A stretch of 23,038 nucleotides of DNA. It comes from Carex sylvatica (lineage: Eukaryota > Streptophyta > Magnoliopsida > Poales > Cyperaceae). Of the stretch, positions 8,906 through 17,334 are shown piece by piece. Position numbers and translations under genes: made by a program. Position 1 is the first letter of the stretch, and each line of letters begins with the position of its first letter. The notes beneath the pieces are model-generated. The model was not told where the DNA came from. It searched no databases and saw only the letters and a program-made list of their open reading frames with translations. The stretch covers positions 1-23,038 of the forward strand of contig CAXKVR010000928.1 in assembly GCA_964058845.1 (NCBI GenBank). Reading direction: 5' to 3'.

Positions 8906-9440
8906 ATTTCAAATTTTAGAAATTTCTATTTTGATCAAGTTTTTACAGTGTTAAATCGTTGGTAACGTTTTGATCGATTTTAAAGCTGTCAGAAAATTAA
9001 AATCCTAAATCGCATTTTGAACAATCGTTGGGGGTGAGAGAAAGTTTACCAATTCACTTCGTATCGTATTATCAGATCGATTCGAGTTTCTATTTTTCTC
9101 TTTTTCTCGGTTACGGTTGTTACGGGATTCGAAAATAATATATTTGTGAAAGTTGCAGTATTTATGTTTTTGCTTATTAGTGAATCAAAATAACTACGGG
9201 TCGTAATTATTATTATTCTGTTCTTTTCTCGGTGAGTAGTGTTTTTTCATAATTCTGTGATTTACGGTATTTTTGGCAAAAGAAATAAATCGCTCTCTGG
9301 CTAGTCCTGGTGGATAACCGATAGAGGTATCAGACGTCTGATACTCCGAGGCAAGACGTTCCTCAGATTCGGTCTTCTCAGTCTGCTGCATTCCAATTAG
9401 AGTTTGAAAACAAGGTATAAATATGTTATATTAATCTATT
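8906..9440. other. non-coding, possibly LTR-retrotransposon debris
   Basis: No gene is recognised. Pyrimidine-rich runs and a stretch near 9290-9345 ('GGCTAGTCCTGG', 'GGTATCAGA') resemble the U5 and primer-binding region of plant copia elements, but no LTR pair or coding sequence supports this. A minus-strand 65-codon frame at 9194-9391 shows no family feature. A perfect 18-base palindrome lies at 9327-9344. Confidence 0.3.
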
Positions 9441-9494
9441 TAATTGGTAAGTAGATTAAAGTTTTAGAAATCAATTATGGAGTAGATATGTAAA

Positions 9495-9675
9495 AGGATT
9501 AAAAGGGATTTTGATGTCAAAGGAATACGGAAGGTGGACCCCTTGAAATATTTTCTGACATACCTCATTTAATCATTGGCTTAAGTTAGAAGTATTTTTT
9601 TATTATTTTACACTCTTTTCGCATCTTAAGCTAATCAATGGGTTTGAACTGTCAAAATCCAACACTAACAAACTT
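9495..9675. mobile_element. weak foldback, possible short MITE
   Basis: GGATTTTGATGTCAAAGG near 9509 is mirrored by 'GAACTGTCAAAATCC' near 9646-9660, and ATTGGCTTAAG near 9576 by CTTAAGCTAAT near 9626. The pairs are nested in the right order for a hairpin, but the arms are unequal in length and no target duplication was found. Confidence 0.35.
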
Positions 9676-9699
9676 TTAAAATAAGCAAACCTTGTCATT

Positions 9700-10160
9700 G
9701 AGCCGCAAGTGATCACGAGAGGCTAGGGCTGAAGGCAACAGTGGTGGTGGCAAAGAGGTGGAGAGGATCGATTGTGAGTCATAGGCATAGCAGCGCCAGG
9801 TCCAACGGTCAGTGATAATGAAGGTGGCACAATTTTTGATGTACAGATTGAACACTGTACTCGGAGCTAATAGTGATTTCGTCTCATCCCATCATAGTCA
9901 TCGAATCTAGATCTAGTGGAAGGGCTCGATGTGGTAGCGGTTGTTTGGTGTTTGTGAGTGAGGAGCAGGATCAAAGAGTCACGGAAAGAAGAGGACCGGG
10001 AGAGGATTTGAAGGGCATGGCACAGGGTGGCAAAGCATGTGAAATGAGAGGGAGAGAGCGTGAGAGGAGGAAGGACATCTCTACTGAAGGAGAGGGAGAG
10101 CGTGAGAGGGGATTGGGATTAAAGGTTACCATAAATGGCGTAAATGGAAATAAGATAAAG
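9700..10160. other. purine-rich stretch without a supported gene
   Basis: Runs such as GAGAGGGAGAGCGTGAGAGG occur twice (near 10047 and 10090). The plus-strand frame at 9873-10163 is a low-complexity Arg/Glu/Gly frame arising from these GA repeats. There is no domain, and codon content is unlike the VQ gene. Read in reverse the region is C/T-rich, like a plant leader, but no downstream coding sequence is seen. Confidence 0.4.
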
Positions 10161-10293
10161 TAACAGTTCGGACCGGAGTCTGTTAAAATAAGTTAAACTA
10201 GATAAGGTGTTGTGTTGTGGACAAAACGTGGACAGTCTTTTGTGGACCAAAACGTTTTCTCAATAAATAATACATGTCAACTTATCCGATCTA

Positions 10294-10638
10294 CTTTGTA
10301 CCAGTGTTGTAAATAACTTATATGATTTGAGTTTAGATGTTGATATTGATGTTGATGAAGTTCGATGTGGATGACGTTCTGGATGTAGAACGATGAATGT
10401 AATTTATGTTTAATTAATGAAAATTATACTTAGCAGTCATTGCCAAGGTTTAAAAAAAAACAGTATGCGGTTGTCAGACGGACAGGTTACCGTCAATTGA
10501 TTAATCGAGAATAATTAGAAATAATTGGTCATAATCGATCGACTAGTTAAAAAAAATTGTAACAGTTTGATTGCCACTAATAACTAATCAGCTAATTAAT
10601 CAATCTAAACAGCCATTTTTTACTACACTACTTTGTAC
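10294..10638. mobile_element. hAT-family element, long copy (family 1, copy 1)
   Basis: The body is 10302-10630 (329 bp) with 8-bp target duplications CTTTGTAC at 10294-10301 and 10631-10638. The ends are CAGTGTTGTAAATAAC and, on the complement, TAGTGTAGTAAA, matching the CAGTGnTGTAAA ends of plant hAT elements. The part from about 10462 to the right end matches the two shorter family members at 11948-12140 and 13022-13215. Bases 10319 to about 10461 are additional: they include GATGTTGATATTGATGTTGA and a second TIR-like 'AAGGTTTAAA' near 10445. Confidence 0.85.
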
Positions 10639-10671
10639 AATTAAGTGATATGTAACGGTTCGATTAAAATA

Positions 10672-10980
10672 TAAGAGCATCTATAATGGTAATTGTTTTA
10701 GGATTGCTAATTTGATGTGTCAAATATAATTGCTGGAATGTACCACAGTTTCTAAATTAGCAAATTTGTTTTAAAGGCAATTGTTATTTAATGACACACT
10801 GTCTAATTAATTGGCTCAAAATTTTTCTTAGTGCTCTATCTCCAATAAAAAAGAAAGGTTCACTAATATGGACATAAAAGTAATTTAATTTAGTTGCACC
10901 AATGCAGCTGATGAATTGCTACGATTTCTATAACCGCTATTTTCTAATTAATCTTAATTGTTAGATTGGAAATGCTCTAA
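10672..10980. mobile_element. Tourist-like MITE (PIF/Harbinger type)
   Basis: The body is 10675-10977 (303 bp). The left end GAGCATCTATAATGG is mirrored by the right end, complement GAGCATTTCCAATCT. It is flanked on both sides by TAA (10672-10674 and 10978-10980). 'GAGCATCTCCAATGG'-type ends with 3-bp TAA/TTA duplications are common in plant PIF/Harbinger MITEs. It lies about 35 bp from the hAT copy at 10302-10630. Confidence 0.75.
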
Positions 10981-11947
10981 TAATTTTAATTGCTAAATAT
11001 AGAATTAAAGAAAAGAAGATGGACCATGCTACCGTGGCTAACTGTGCTACAGTAGTATGAACGATTTTTTAAGTGAGGTTAGAGTATATATTATGTAGTG
11101 TATAGAGCATTAATCAGTTTATTAATGTCAAATTGATGGGACGCTTCTCCGGGTGACGTGGAAGAATGTTGAAACTTATAAGAAGAAATTCAACTTTCAA
11201 ACCCTTCCAGAAGGAAACCAGATTCCCTGTAAGGCGACAAATCTGTATCGCACTGTGTAACCAGTCACTGAGAGCATAAATCCAAAGTGAGCTAATCAGC
11301 CAAGTATTCCTAGTGTCACGCTACATACATGTCTCTTTGTTCTCTGGGTAAAGAACCGCTCTATGAAAGTGATTCATTAGGCTTTTCTATTCCAATCTTC
11401 ACCCGCCGGACTAAAGTCGGTCTATCAAGGCCATTTGATAGACTTGTAGGTTTGCTTTGTCCCGCAAATTGGAAGCAAAAAGAGGGGTGATGTGCTTGTG
11501 GATTTGGCTTTAACCATTTAATGAATTTGTTTGATTTGTCTTGAAAAATAATAATTTATTTGGAAGGTTTCGTGACGTTGTTTACACCTCATGTGTTTTT
11601 GCTTATGTCAGTGCTGGCGTACTTATCAAATCATCCACCAATTATCATGCAAAACGTTGTTACAACTTACAAGCTGATAATTCTTTTTTTACAGTAATCA
11701 AACGGTAAATATCGTTACAGTCTAGTCTACGTCAGATTTCCTTTTCTTTAGTTTACTTTAAAACTTTAAAGTGAATTTCTCTGTTCAATAGACATTATAA
11801 TGGTTGAGGACCACTTTATTATAGTTCTTTGTCTCTGTTCTATTTCCTTTCCGTTTTTTTTTTTTTAAAAACATCCACAGTGCGTTGATAACGAATAGTA
11901 ATTCCGCTCAGTTTACTGTTAAAGGGGTCGACGTGAACTGATATGAA
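10981..11947. other. intergenic, with a less AT-rich unassigned island at about 11130-11520
   Basis: The island has more balanced composition than the rest of the field and contains no long frame. A short perfect stem-loop (GTCTATCAA 11420-11428, TTGATAGAC 11435-11443) lies within it. It may be a decayed gene or an RNA gene that I do not recognise. From 11520 to 11947 the sequence is ordinary AT-rich DNA. Confidence 0.4.
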
Positions 11948-12140
11948 CGGTGTCGTAAAAAACGGTTGTTTAGATTAATTAATCGGTATATTAGGTGTTG
12001 TCGTAATCAAACCGTTATATATTTTCTCGATTAATTGATCGATTCTTTACGATTGTTATAGATTATTTTCAATTATTTTTGATTCATTATTTAGTTGTAT
12101 CATGTCAGTCCGATGAGCGCATATTGTTATTTATAATACT
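11948..12140 (-). mobile_element. hAT-family MITE (family 1, copy 2)
   Basis: 193 bp, in the opposite orientation to copies 1 and 3. The ends are CGGTGTCGTAAA and, on the complement, AGTATTATAAA. The flanks GATATGAA and GATACGAA match at 7 of 8 positions, consistent with a diverged 8-bp target duplication. The interior, read on the minus strand, follows copy 3 through 'AATATGCGCTCATCGG' and 'CGATTAATTAATCTAAACAA'. Confidence 0.75.
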
Positions 12141-12453
12141 GATACGAAGATAGTGTAGGTAGGAGTGAAGTCAGACCTTAATTTATGAGGATCAAATGTA
12201 TATAAAAATCAATTATTTATTTAGTTTTTTTACTACAAATAAAGATCAATTTATAGTAATCATAGCATTTTTTTTAAAACTATATAATAAAAAACTACAT
12301 GTAAACACATAAAAATTAAAAAAAATATATATAGAGATTAATTGACCCATATGCTATTAGTATATCACCTCTGAGTGTAAGAGTTATATTTATTTTCTTG
12401 TTAACAATGTTATAGTCACATTAGTGTTTATATAAGAACTATATCTATATATA
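12141..12453. other. AT-rich spacer
   Basis: Low-complexity AT sequence with short poly(A) and poly(T) runs. No gene and no confirmed element end. Confidence 0.5.
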
Positions 12454-12883
12454 GAGGTTGGCTACTATGCTTATATAAGCATATCCCCACATATGCTTAT
12501 AACTCATTTTTGTATTTCCAATATTCAAATGATCAATTTGAACAGTTAGATGTGACCTTTATATTGAAATGTGCTTGGAGACCAAATTTTATATTTTTAT
12601 GAATTTTTTTACTATTTATTAAGCCACTTTGAAAATCGCTGATCCAACTGTGGCTTCTGATTTTACTGTTTTGTTAAGCCACCGTTGGATCAGCGATTTT
12701 CAAAGTGGCTTAATAAATAGTAAACAAATTCAGAAAAATGTAAAATTTGGTCTCCAATAACATATTAATATGGAGAACAAGATGAACGGTTCCGATCGAC
12801 CATTTGGACATTGAAAACACAAAAATGAGTTATATGCATATGTGGGGATATGCTTATATAAGCATAGTATTAGTAGCCAACCC

Positions 12884-12886
<3 letters not shown>
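12454..12886. mobile_element. palindromic foldback MITE (family 2, copy 1)
   Basis: 433 bp and almost wholly self-complementary. The left end GAGGTTGGCTACTATGCTTA is mirrored by the right end, with a 7-base length difference near the right tip. The subterminal CTTATATAAGCATATCCCC matches on both arms. The central arms, from AAGCCACTTTGAAAATCGCT onward, pair over about 36 bases with a single mismatch, separated by a loop of about 20 bases. The right end runs directly into a CT/TA microsatellite. There is no coding capacity. A transcript would fold into a long hairpin. Confidence 0.88.

Positions 12887-12941
<55 letters not shown>
12884..12941. repeat. (CT)n(TA)n microsatellite
   Basis: About nine CT units followed by about nineteen TA units, abutting the right end of the palindromic MITE. 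Confidence 0.95.
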
Positions 12942-12947
<6 letters not shown>

Positions 12948-13013
12948 ATCTTAATTACTCAACAGGTTCTTTGAGGGGTTTTGGTGTTTATATGCCGTGT
13001 TGATTTCTCATCA

Positions 13014-13223
13014 GTTTGTAATAGTGTTGTAAATAATGGTATGTGTTCGTCGAATAAATAGGATACTGTTAAATAATTAATTATAAATAATTGAAAATAG
13101 TCAGTTATAATTAGAAATAATCGGTCAATTAGTTAGAAAAATCTATGACAATTTAGTCAACATCAATAGCTAATTGATTGATTAATTGGTCTAAATGGCA
13201 ATTTTTACAGCACTGGTTTGTAA
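13014..13223 (+). mobile_element. hAT-family MITE (family 1, copy 3)
   Basis: The body is 13022-13215 (194 bp) with perfect 8-bp duplications GTTTGTAA at 13014-13021 and 13216-13223. The ends are TAGTGTTGTAAA and, on the complement, CAGTGCTGTAAA. It is the cleanest member of family 1 and defines its short form. No coding capacity. Confidence 0.9.
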
Positions 13224-13400
13224 TAATTCGTTGACTTAGTAGGATTTAGAGGAAATCAGCTGGTTTTGGGGGCTTTCGTTACTTTTGTTTATTGTTTTTA
13301 TTTTGTTATTAAATCTATCATATGCTTTGTAATAGTTTTCAATTATAAAGTTAAATAGGTGACATATGGTCACTATTTAAAAAAAAAAATGTTTAAGATA

Positions 13401-13604
13401 TATGAGATTGCAAAATAATATATATGGAGATCAACTTGAACGGTTCAGATCAACGTTTTGAACTTTAAAATTACAAAATATAAGATTGCAAAATAATATA
13501 TATTGAGATCAACTTGAACGGTTCGAATCAATATTTTGAACTTTGAAATCGTAAAATATAAATGTAAAGTAAAACAATCGCTTTACATAATTAAGCATTG
13601 TAGC
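13401..13604. mobile_element. half of a family-2-related MITE, with a 78-bp tandem duplication
   Basis: GATTGCAAAATAATATATAT and the following 'GAGATCAACTTGAACGGTTC' occur at 13406 and again at 13484 (period 78). The complement of the right edge reads GGCTACAATGC, then TTTTACTTTACA and 'AAAGTTCAAAATATTGATTC'. This resembles the partial element at 14096-14280. Only one arm is present. Confidence 0.6.

Positions 13605-13647
<43 letters not shown>
13605..13647. repeat. (CT)n(TA)n microsatellite
   Basis: About twelve CT units followed by about ten TA units, abutting the left end of the next palindromic MITE. A TA run (14072-14093) also follows that element's right end, so the element sits inside a microsatellite. 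Confidence 0.95.
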
Positions 13648-14072
13648 GAGGTTGGCTACTATGCTTATATAAGCATATCCCCACATATGCTTATAACTCA
13701 TTTTAGTGCTTCCAATGTCCAAATGGTCGATCTGAACCGTTCATCTTGTTCTCCATATTAATATGTGCTTGGAAACTAAATTTTACATTTTTCTAAATTT
13801 TTTTACTATTTATTAAGCCACTTTGAAAATCGCTGATCCAACGGTGGCTGCACAAAACAGTAAAATCAGCAGCCACCGTTGGATTAATAATTTTCAAAGT
13901 GGCTTAATAAATAGTAAACAAATTCAGAAAAATGTAAAATTTAGTTTCCAAGCACATATTAATATGGAGAACAAGATGAACGGTTCAGATCGACCATTTG
14001 GACATTGGAAACACAAAAATGAGTTATAAGCATATGTGGAGATATGCTTATATAAGCATAGTAGCCAACCTC
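13648..14072. mobile_element. palindromic foldback MITE (family 2, copy 2)
   Basis: 425 bp with ends GAGGTTGGCTACTATGCTTA and the exact complement GCATAGTAGCCAACCTC at the right. It closely matches copy 1 along its whole length. The central stem again carries 'GCCACTTTGAAAATCGCTGA', here with some mismatches (CGCTGATCC against ATTAATCC). It is flanked by TA repeats on both sides, so a 2-bp TA duplication cannot be told apart from the microsatellite. The plus-strand open frame at 13823-14029 lies wholly in the palindrome and is not a gene. Confidence 0.88.
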
Positions 14073-14095
14073 TATATATATATATATATATATGT

Positions 14096-14280
14096 ATATG
14101 AGTTGGGCTACCGTATTTCGTGAAGGAAAACGAGTGTTTTACTTCATATATATATCTTTAATTTTAAAGTTCAAAATGTCAATCTGAACTGTTCAGTTTA
14201 TCTCCATATTAAATTGTGATTGGAGACTGAATTTTATATTTTTTTTGAATTTTTTTTACTATTTCTTTAGAATTTTATAT
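14096..14280. mobile_element. left half of a family-2-related MITE
   Basis: Starts GAGTTGGGCTACCGTATTTC and continues through 'AAAGTTCAAAATGTCAATCTG', 'CTGTTCAGTTTATCTCCATA' and 'TTGGAGACTGAATTTTATAT'. These are the outer, middle and inner blocks of a family-2-like arm. No matching right arm follows. Confidence 0.6.
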
Positions 14281-14668
14281 TTTCAACCTCTTATAAAAAC
14301 TAAATTTTACATTCATCTATATTATTGGTTTCTTCGGGTCCAAATTTTTTTTTTCTTTTTTAAATATATAAAATTTGATTTCTCAAGAATGGATTGAGCG
14401 ACTCGAATCGGACGATAATTAGTACTGAAGAGATTTGATCATAATACATGCGGTACTATTAATAATACCATTTAAAAGTACCTAATTTTTCTTTTGCTCT
14501 GCTATAACAAATTCTTTGACTCCCTTCTGACAAAATAACATCGTTTTATTTATCGGATTAAATTAACAATGACAGCACATTGGACCGGGTTTTCAGATTC
14601 AAGTACAAACCACGGTTGATCTGCAAAGATTCTGTTGGCGCAAACAAATAAAAATTATTCATTGTTCC
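14281..14668. other. intergenic DNA
   Basis: No gene or element end is supported. The stretch separates the partial MITE from the next hAT-like element. Confidence 0.5.
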
Positions 14669-15464
14669 ATTAATCACATGGTTGAAAACGGAGCGGATAG
14701 TGATAAAACTATATTTATATCTCTTTTTTCTCTGTGTAAATTTCTACATAAGTCTCTAAAATTTGTACTTTATTATAAATTGGTTATTCAATTTTGATTT
14801 GTTCCAATCAAATCACTTAACTTTCTATTTGTTTCAAATTAGTCACTCCATAATTTTTTCATCCAAAATGCTAATGAAATATTCTCATTCCATTAGTATT
14901 TTGGACAGAATATGCTCATTCTGTTAGTATTTTGGACGGAATGACTATATTCTGTTATCATCTTGGACGGAATAGGCATATTCCATTAGCAATTTGGATG
15001 AAAAAATTATAGAGTGACTGATATGGAACAAATGAAAAGTTGAGTGACTTGATTGAGACAAATCAAAGTTGAGTGACAAATTCGTGACAAAGTACAAAGT
15101 TTAGTGACCTCTGATGAAATTTACCCTTTTTCTTTTTTTAGATATGAATATGGAGCGGATATCAGACGGATACGAATACAGATATGAGTTCAAATCAGAT
15201 CGGATATTAATTAAAATATATTAAAAAATATTAAAGTTCAAAATATTTATCTAATTATAATGTTGAATAACATAAATTTTTCATAATATATATTAAAATA
15301 TACAGTATATATTTACTGTTCAGATACAGATAATTGAAACGTAAATCATATTAGTATTTTTATCTACACAGATATTCAGATATCAGATATCCAAATCTAA
15401 GTTTTTAATATGAATCAAATATGGATAGGATATTATCTATACCATTTTCACCCCTAATTAATCA
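14669..15464. mobile_element. hAT-like element (TAGGGGTG family), split by a nested MITE
   Basis: The body is 14677-15456 with perfect 8-bp duplications ATTAATCA at 14669-14676 and 15457-15464. The right end, read on the complement, is TAGGGGTGAAAATGG and the left end CATGGTTGAAAACGG. TAGGGGTG-type ends with 8-bp duplications fit hAT elements. Subterminal sequence is rich in GGATATC and GGATAC. The complement of the element at 20891-21226 aligns to it on both sides of the insert (for example GAGCGGATAGTG and GAGCGGATATCAGACGGATA), confirming that 14732-15125 is a later insertion. Non-coding. Confidence 0.88.
14732..15125. mobile_element. foldback MITE nested in a hAT-like element
   Basis: About 394 bp, palindromic. 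The left arm reads TAAATTTCTACATAAGTCTC ... 'TTTTGATTTGTTCCAATCAA' ... 'ATAATTTTTTCATCCAAAAT'. The complement of the right arm reads TAAATTTCATCAGAGGTCAC ... 'TTTGATTTGTCTCAATCAAG' ... 'ATAATTTTTTCATCCAAATT'. The centre holds three or four direct repeats around 'TTTTGGACGGAATGACTATA'. Flanks CTTTTTTCT and CTTTTTCTT are similar, suggesting a 9-bp duplication of Mutator type, but the T-rich context prevents an exact call. No coding capacity. Confidence 0.85.
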
Positions 15465-15978
15465 TCATGGTCCCATAGAACTGATAATTAATTGCTCAAG
15501 TTTTTTTTATATAAGTTGAAACTTGAAATCATGCTCTCATATTTTATCAAAAAACAAAAGTAGTACAACCCCAACTGCTCCAATAGTTTGACCTGGCAGT
15601 CAACAGTGGTAAACAAAGATTAAAATAAAGGGAAGGCATCTCTCATGTAACATTAATCATTCTAAAAGTTTGTATTGTTGTAAAGTTCTTAGACTTTGGG
15701 TACCCATACACTTGAGTGCTGCCACTCATGGATTTTTTTAAGGAATAATTAATTACCAAATTATGATAACAAATTAAGAACAACGTAGACTTCACTCAAA
15801 ACCCACTTGAACTCGGTTGCTTTCATATAATACTTGGTCTTGTTCGGCAGAATTTTTTATTTCTAGAAAAAATATAAATTTATATGGAATATTAGATAGA
15901 TTGCATTCATATTTTGATACCGTAGAAGATTTATTTTTCAGTTTCTTTAGAAACCATATTGCTAGGTATATCTAGGAT
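15465..15978. other. intergenic DNA
   Basis: Ordinary AT-rich sequence. No gene or element end is confirmed. Confidence 0.5.
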
Positions 15979-16188
15979 CTATGTTACTCTGACACTCTTA
16001 GGAAGCTATCGTATCTGTGTACGACATGTATCTAACACTGATACGCCTTCGACACGCATACGATACGTATCAGACATGTCAGCTGGCGTATCAGGTGAGC
16101 TAGCGTGTTCTTACCCTTCTGATACGGTCTCCAATACTGCATTGACACTGCTGATACGGTTCAGACACAGATGGATACGTGCCTGTGA

Positions 16189-16290
16189 TGCGCGAACCCG
16201 CGAGCCGCACTCGTGGACCAGTCCATGCTTGTGGACCGCGCCCGTGGACACCAGCCCATGAGTGTGGACCGCACTCGTGGACCGGAGCAG
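16189..16290. repeat. GC-rich patch with repeated GTGGACC words
   Basis: CTCGTGGACC and variants (CTTGTGGACC, CCCGTGGACA, GTGTGGACC) recur five times within about 80 bases. This is the most GC-rich spot in the window and contrasts sharply with the flanks. Confidence 0.75.
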
Positions 16291-16313
16291 ATTTCTTCTT
16301 TTTTTCATTGCTA

Positions 16314-16383
16314 GCTTGGTTCGAACTCAGACCTCTCAAGTGTGGATCAAAAGCTTTAACCACTACACTAGAGCATCTCATGT
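16314..16383 (-). repeat. tRNA-like module with A and B boxes (SINE-like)
   Basis: On the minus strand TAGTGTAGTGG (16370-16360) fits the pol III A box TRGYNNARNGG. GTTCGAACC (16326-16318) fits the B box GWTCRANNC about 34 bases further on. The whole reads like a tRNA body (GTGTAGTGGTTAAAGC ... GAGGTCTGAGTTCGAACC), but the acceptor and T stems do not pair well, so it is not an intact tRNA gene. An A-rich tract (ATGAAAAAAAGAAG) follows, as in tRNA-derived SINEs. Confidence 0.65.
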
Positions 16384-16624
16384 GACAAGATCTAGTCAAT
16401 ATAATATTTATCTTACACTTGGATGAAGTATTTATTTTTCTACAAATTTGATTTAAGTTATGATTATCTAAATACAATATATAAATTAATAAAAAATAAT
16501 ATATATAATAAACGTGTTGTATCCTAGATTTTTTTAAAATTACCGTATCACCGTACCCGTGTCGTATCCGATACGATACCCATACTTGTATCTATGCAAC
16601 ATAGCCTATGATGCATAAAAAGCT

Positions 16625-16915
16625 CGTAGTTTGAGATTCGATTTAGTTCAATACAAAAAAAAATTGGTTTGAAACAAATCAAACCAGCTCAATTTTGAAA
16701 CGAATTAAATCCAATTCAGTTCGAAATTGGTTTGAATTGAACTGAGTCTGACTCAATTTGAAACTCTGCTTCAATTTCTAACTATTTCAGTTCAAAACTG
16801 ATTCGAGTCGCACCGAATCAAACTCGAACTCTTCTTTTCAGTTCAAAACTCTACTTCAATTTCGATCCAGTTTGATTCAAAATTAGTTCGATTCGTATGC
16901 AGCTCAGCATACCCC
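16625..16915. repeat. degenerate dispersed repeat rich in TTCGAA/TTTGAA words
   Basis: Dozens of related words such as TTCAGTTCGAAATTGG, 'GTTTGAATTGAACTGAG' and 'TTCAGTTCAAAACTG' recur. It ends with 'AGCTCAGCATACCCCTGA', whose complement (TCAGGGGTATGCTGAGCT) resembles the ends of a common plant dispersed repeat. No coding potential. Confidence 0.5.
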
Positions 16916-17334
16916 TGAATTTTTATTTTTTTCGTTCCTTTATATTGCCTAAAAGAACAGAAAAATATTTTCCGTTAATCGAAATATTGATACAATCTAT
17001 CTAATAGTTTGTATTATTTTTATGCAAGTTCTATAAATAAAATTTCTGCTTGTTCTGACTCGTTCAACATATAAAAGTATACTTGTCAATGAATGATTCA
17101 AAAGAGCACATAGTGGAATTAAGCAAGTGGCTTTGATGCTTGATTCAACTGTTCCATTGTTTTCGGTAGTTGGTTCCTTTCTCTGTTTATTTTCTTCTAA
17201 AAAAAATATACTTCTGTCCTTCCCGATCGCAATCAGAAATATACATATAGCTTAGTAAATTTTAGTGGACTGTTGCGTTTGTTACACTTATACAACCTTG
17301 AATCAAAACTACGAGCTCAGATGATAAAGGGCAA

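Larger units (their letters stand above)
15979..16604. mobile_element. TIR-bounded mosaic element with GC-rich and tRNA-like inserts
   Basis: CTATGTTAC at 15979-15987 is mirrored by GCAACATAG at 16596-16604. Beside both ends lie repeated, partly palindromic GATACG/CGTATC words such as CATACGATACGTATCAG on the left and 'GTATCCGATACGATACC' on the right, typical of a plant repeat of this composition. Between them are a GC-rich patch (16189-16290), a tRNA-like module on the minus strand (16314-16383) and AT-rich filler. No target duplication could be settled, so the superfamily is open. Open frames here (15959-16261 plus, 16100-16477 minus and others) are chance frames in the GC-rich patch. Confidence 0.55.

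Noticed and set aside
9327..9336. GGTATCAGA read as a copia primer-binding site
   Set aside because: The match is short, there is no LTR end (CA) directly before it, and no gag or pol sequence follows.
9873..10163. 96-codon plus-strand frame rich in Arg, Glu and Gly
   Set aside because: Generated by GA repeats. Low complexity and no recognisable motif.
11420..11443. Pre-miRNA hairpin
   Set aside because: A 9-bp stem is far too short for a plant miRNA precursor, and no extended pairing was seen around it.
13823..14029. 68-codon plus-strand frame
   Set aside because: Entirely inside the palindromic MITE; a by-product of its hairpin.
16314..16383. Functional tRNA gene
   Set aside because: A and B boxes are good, but acceptor and T-stem pairing fail, so a tRNA-derived repeat is more likely.
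15959..16477. Several overlapping frames of 65-125 codons on both strands
   Set aside because: Frames on both strands coincide with the GC-rich GTGGACC patch, where stop codons are rare. They are part of a repeat mosaic.
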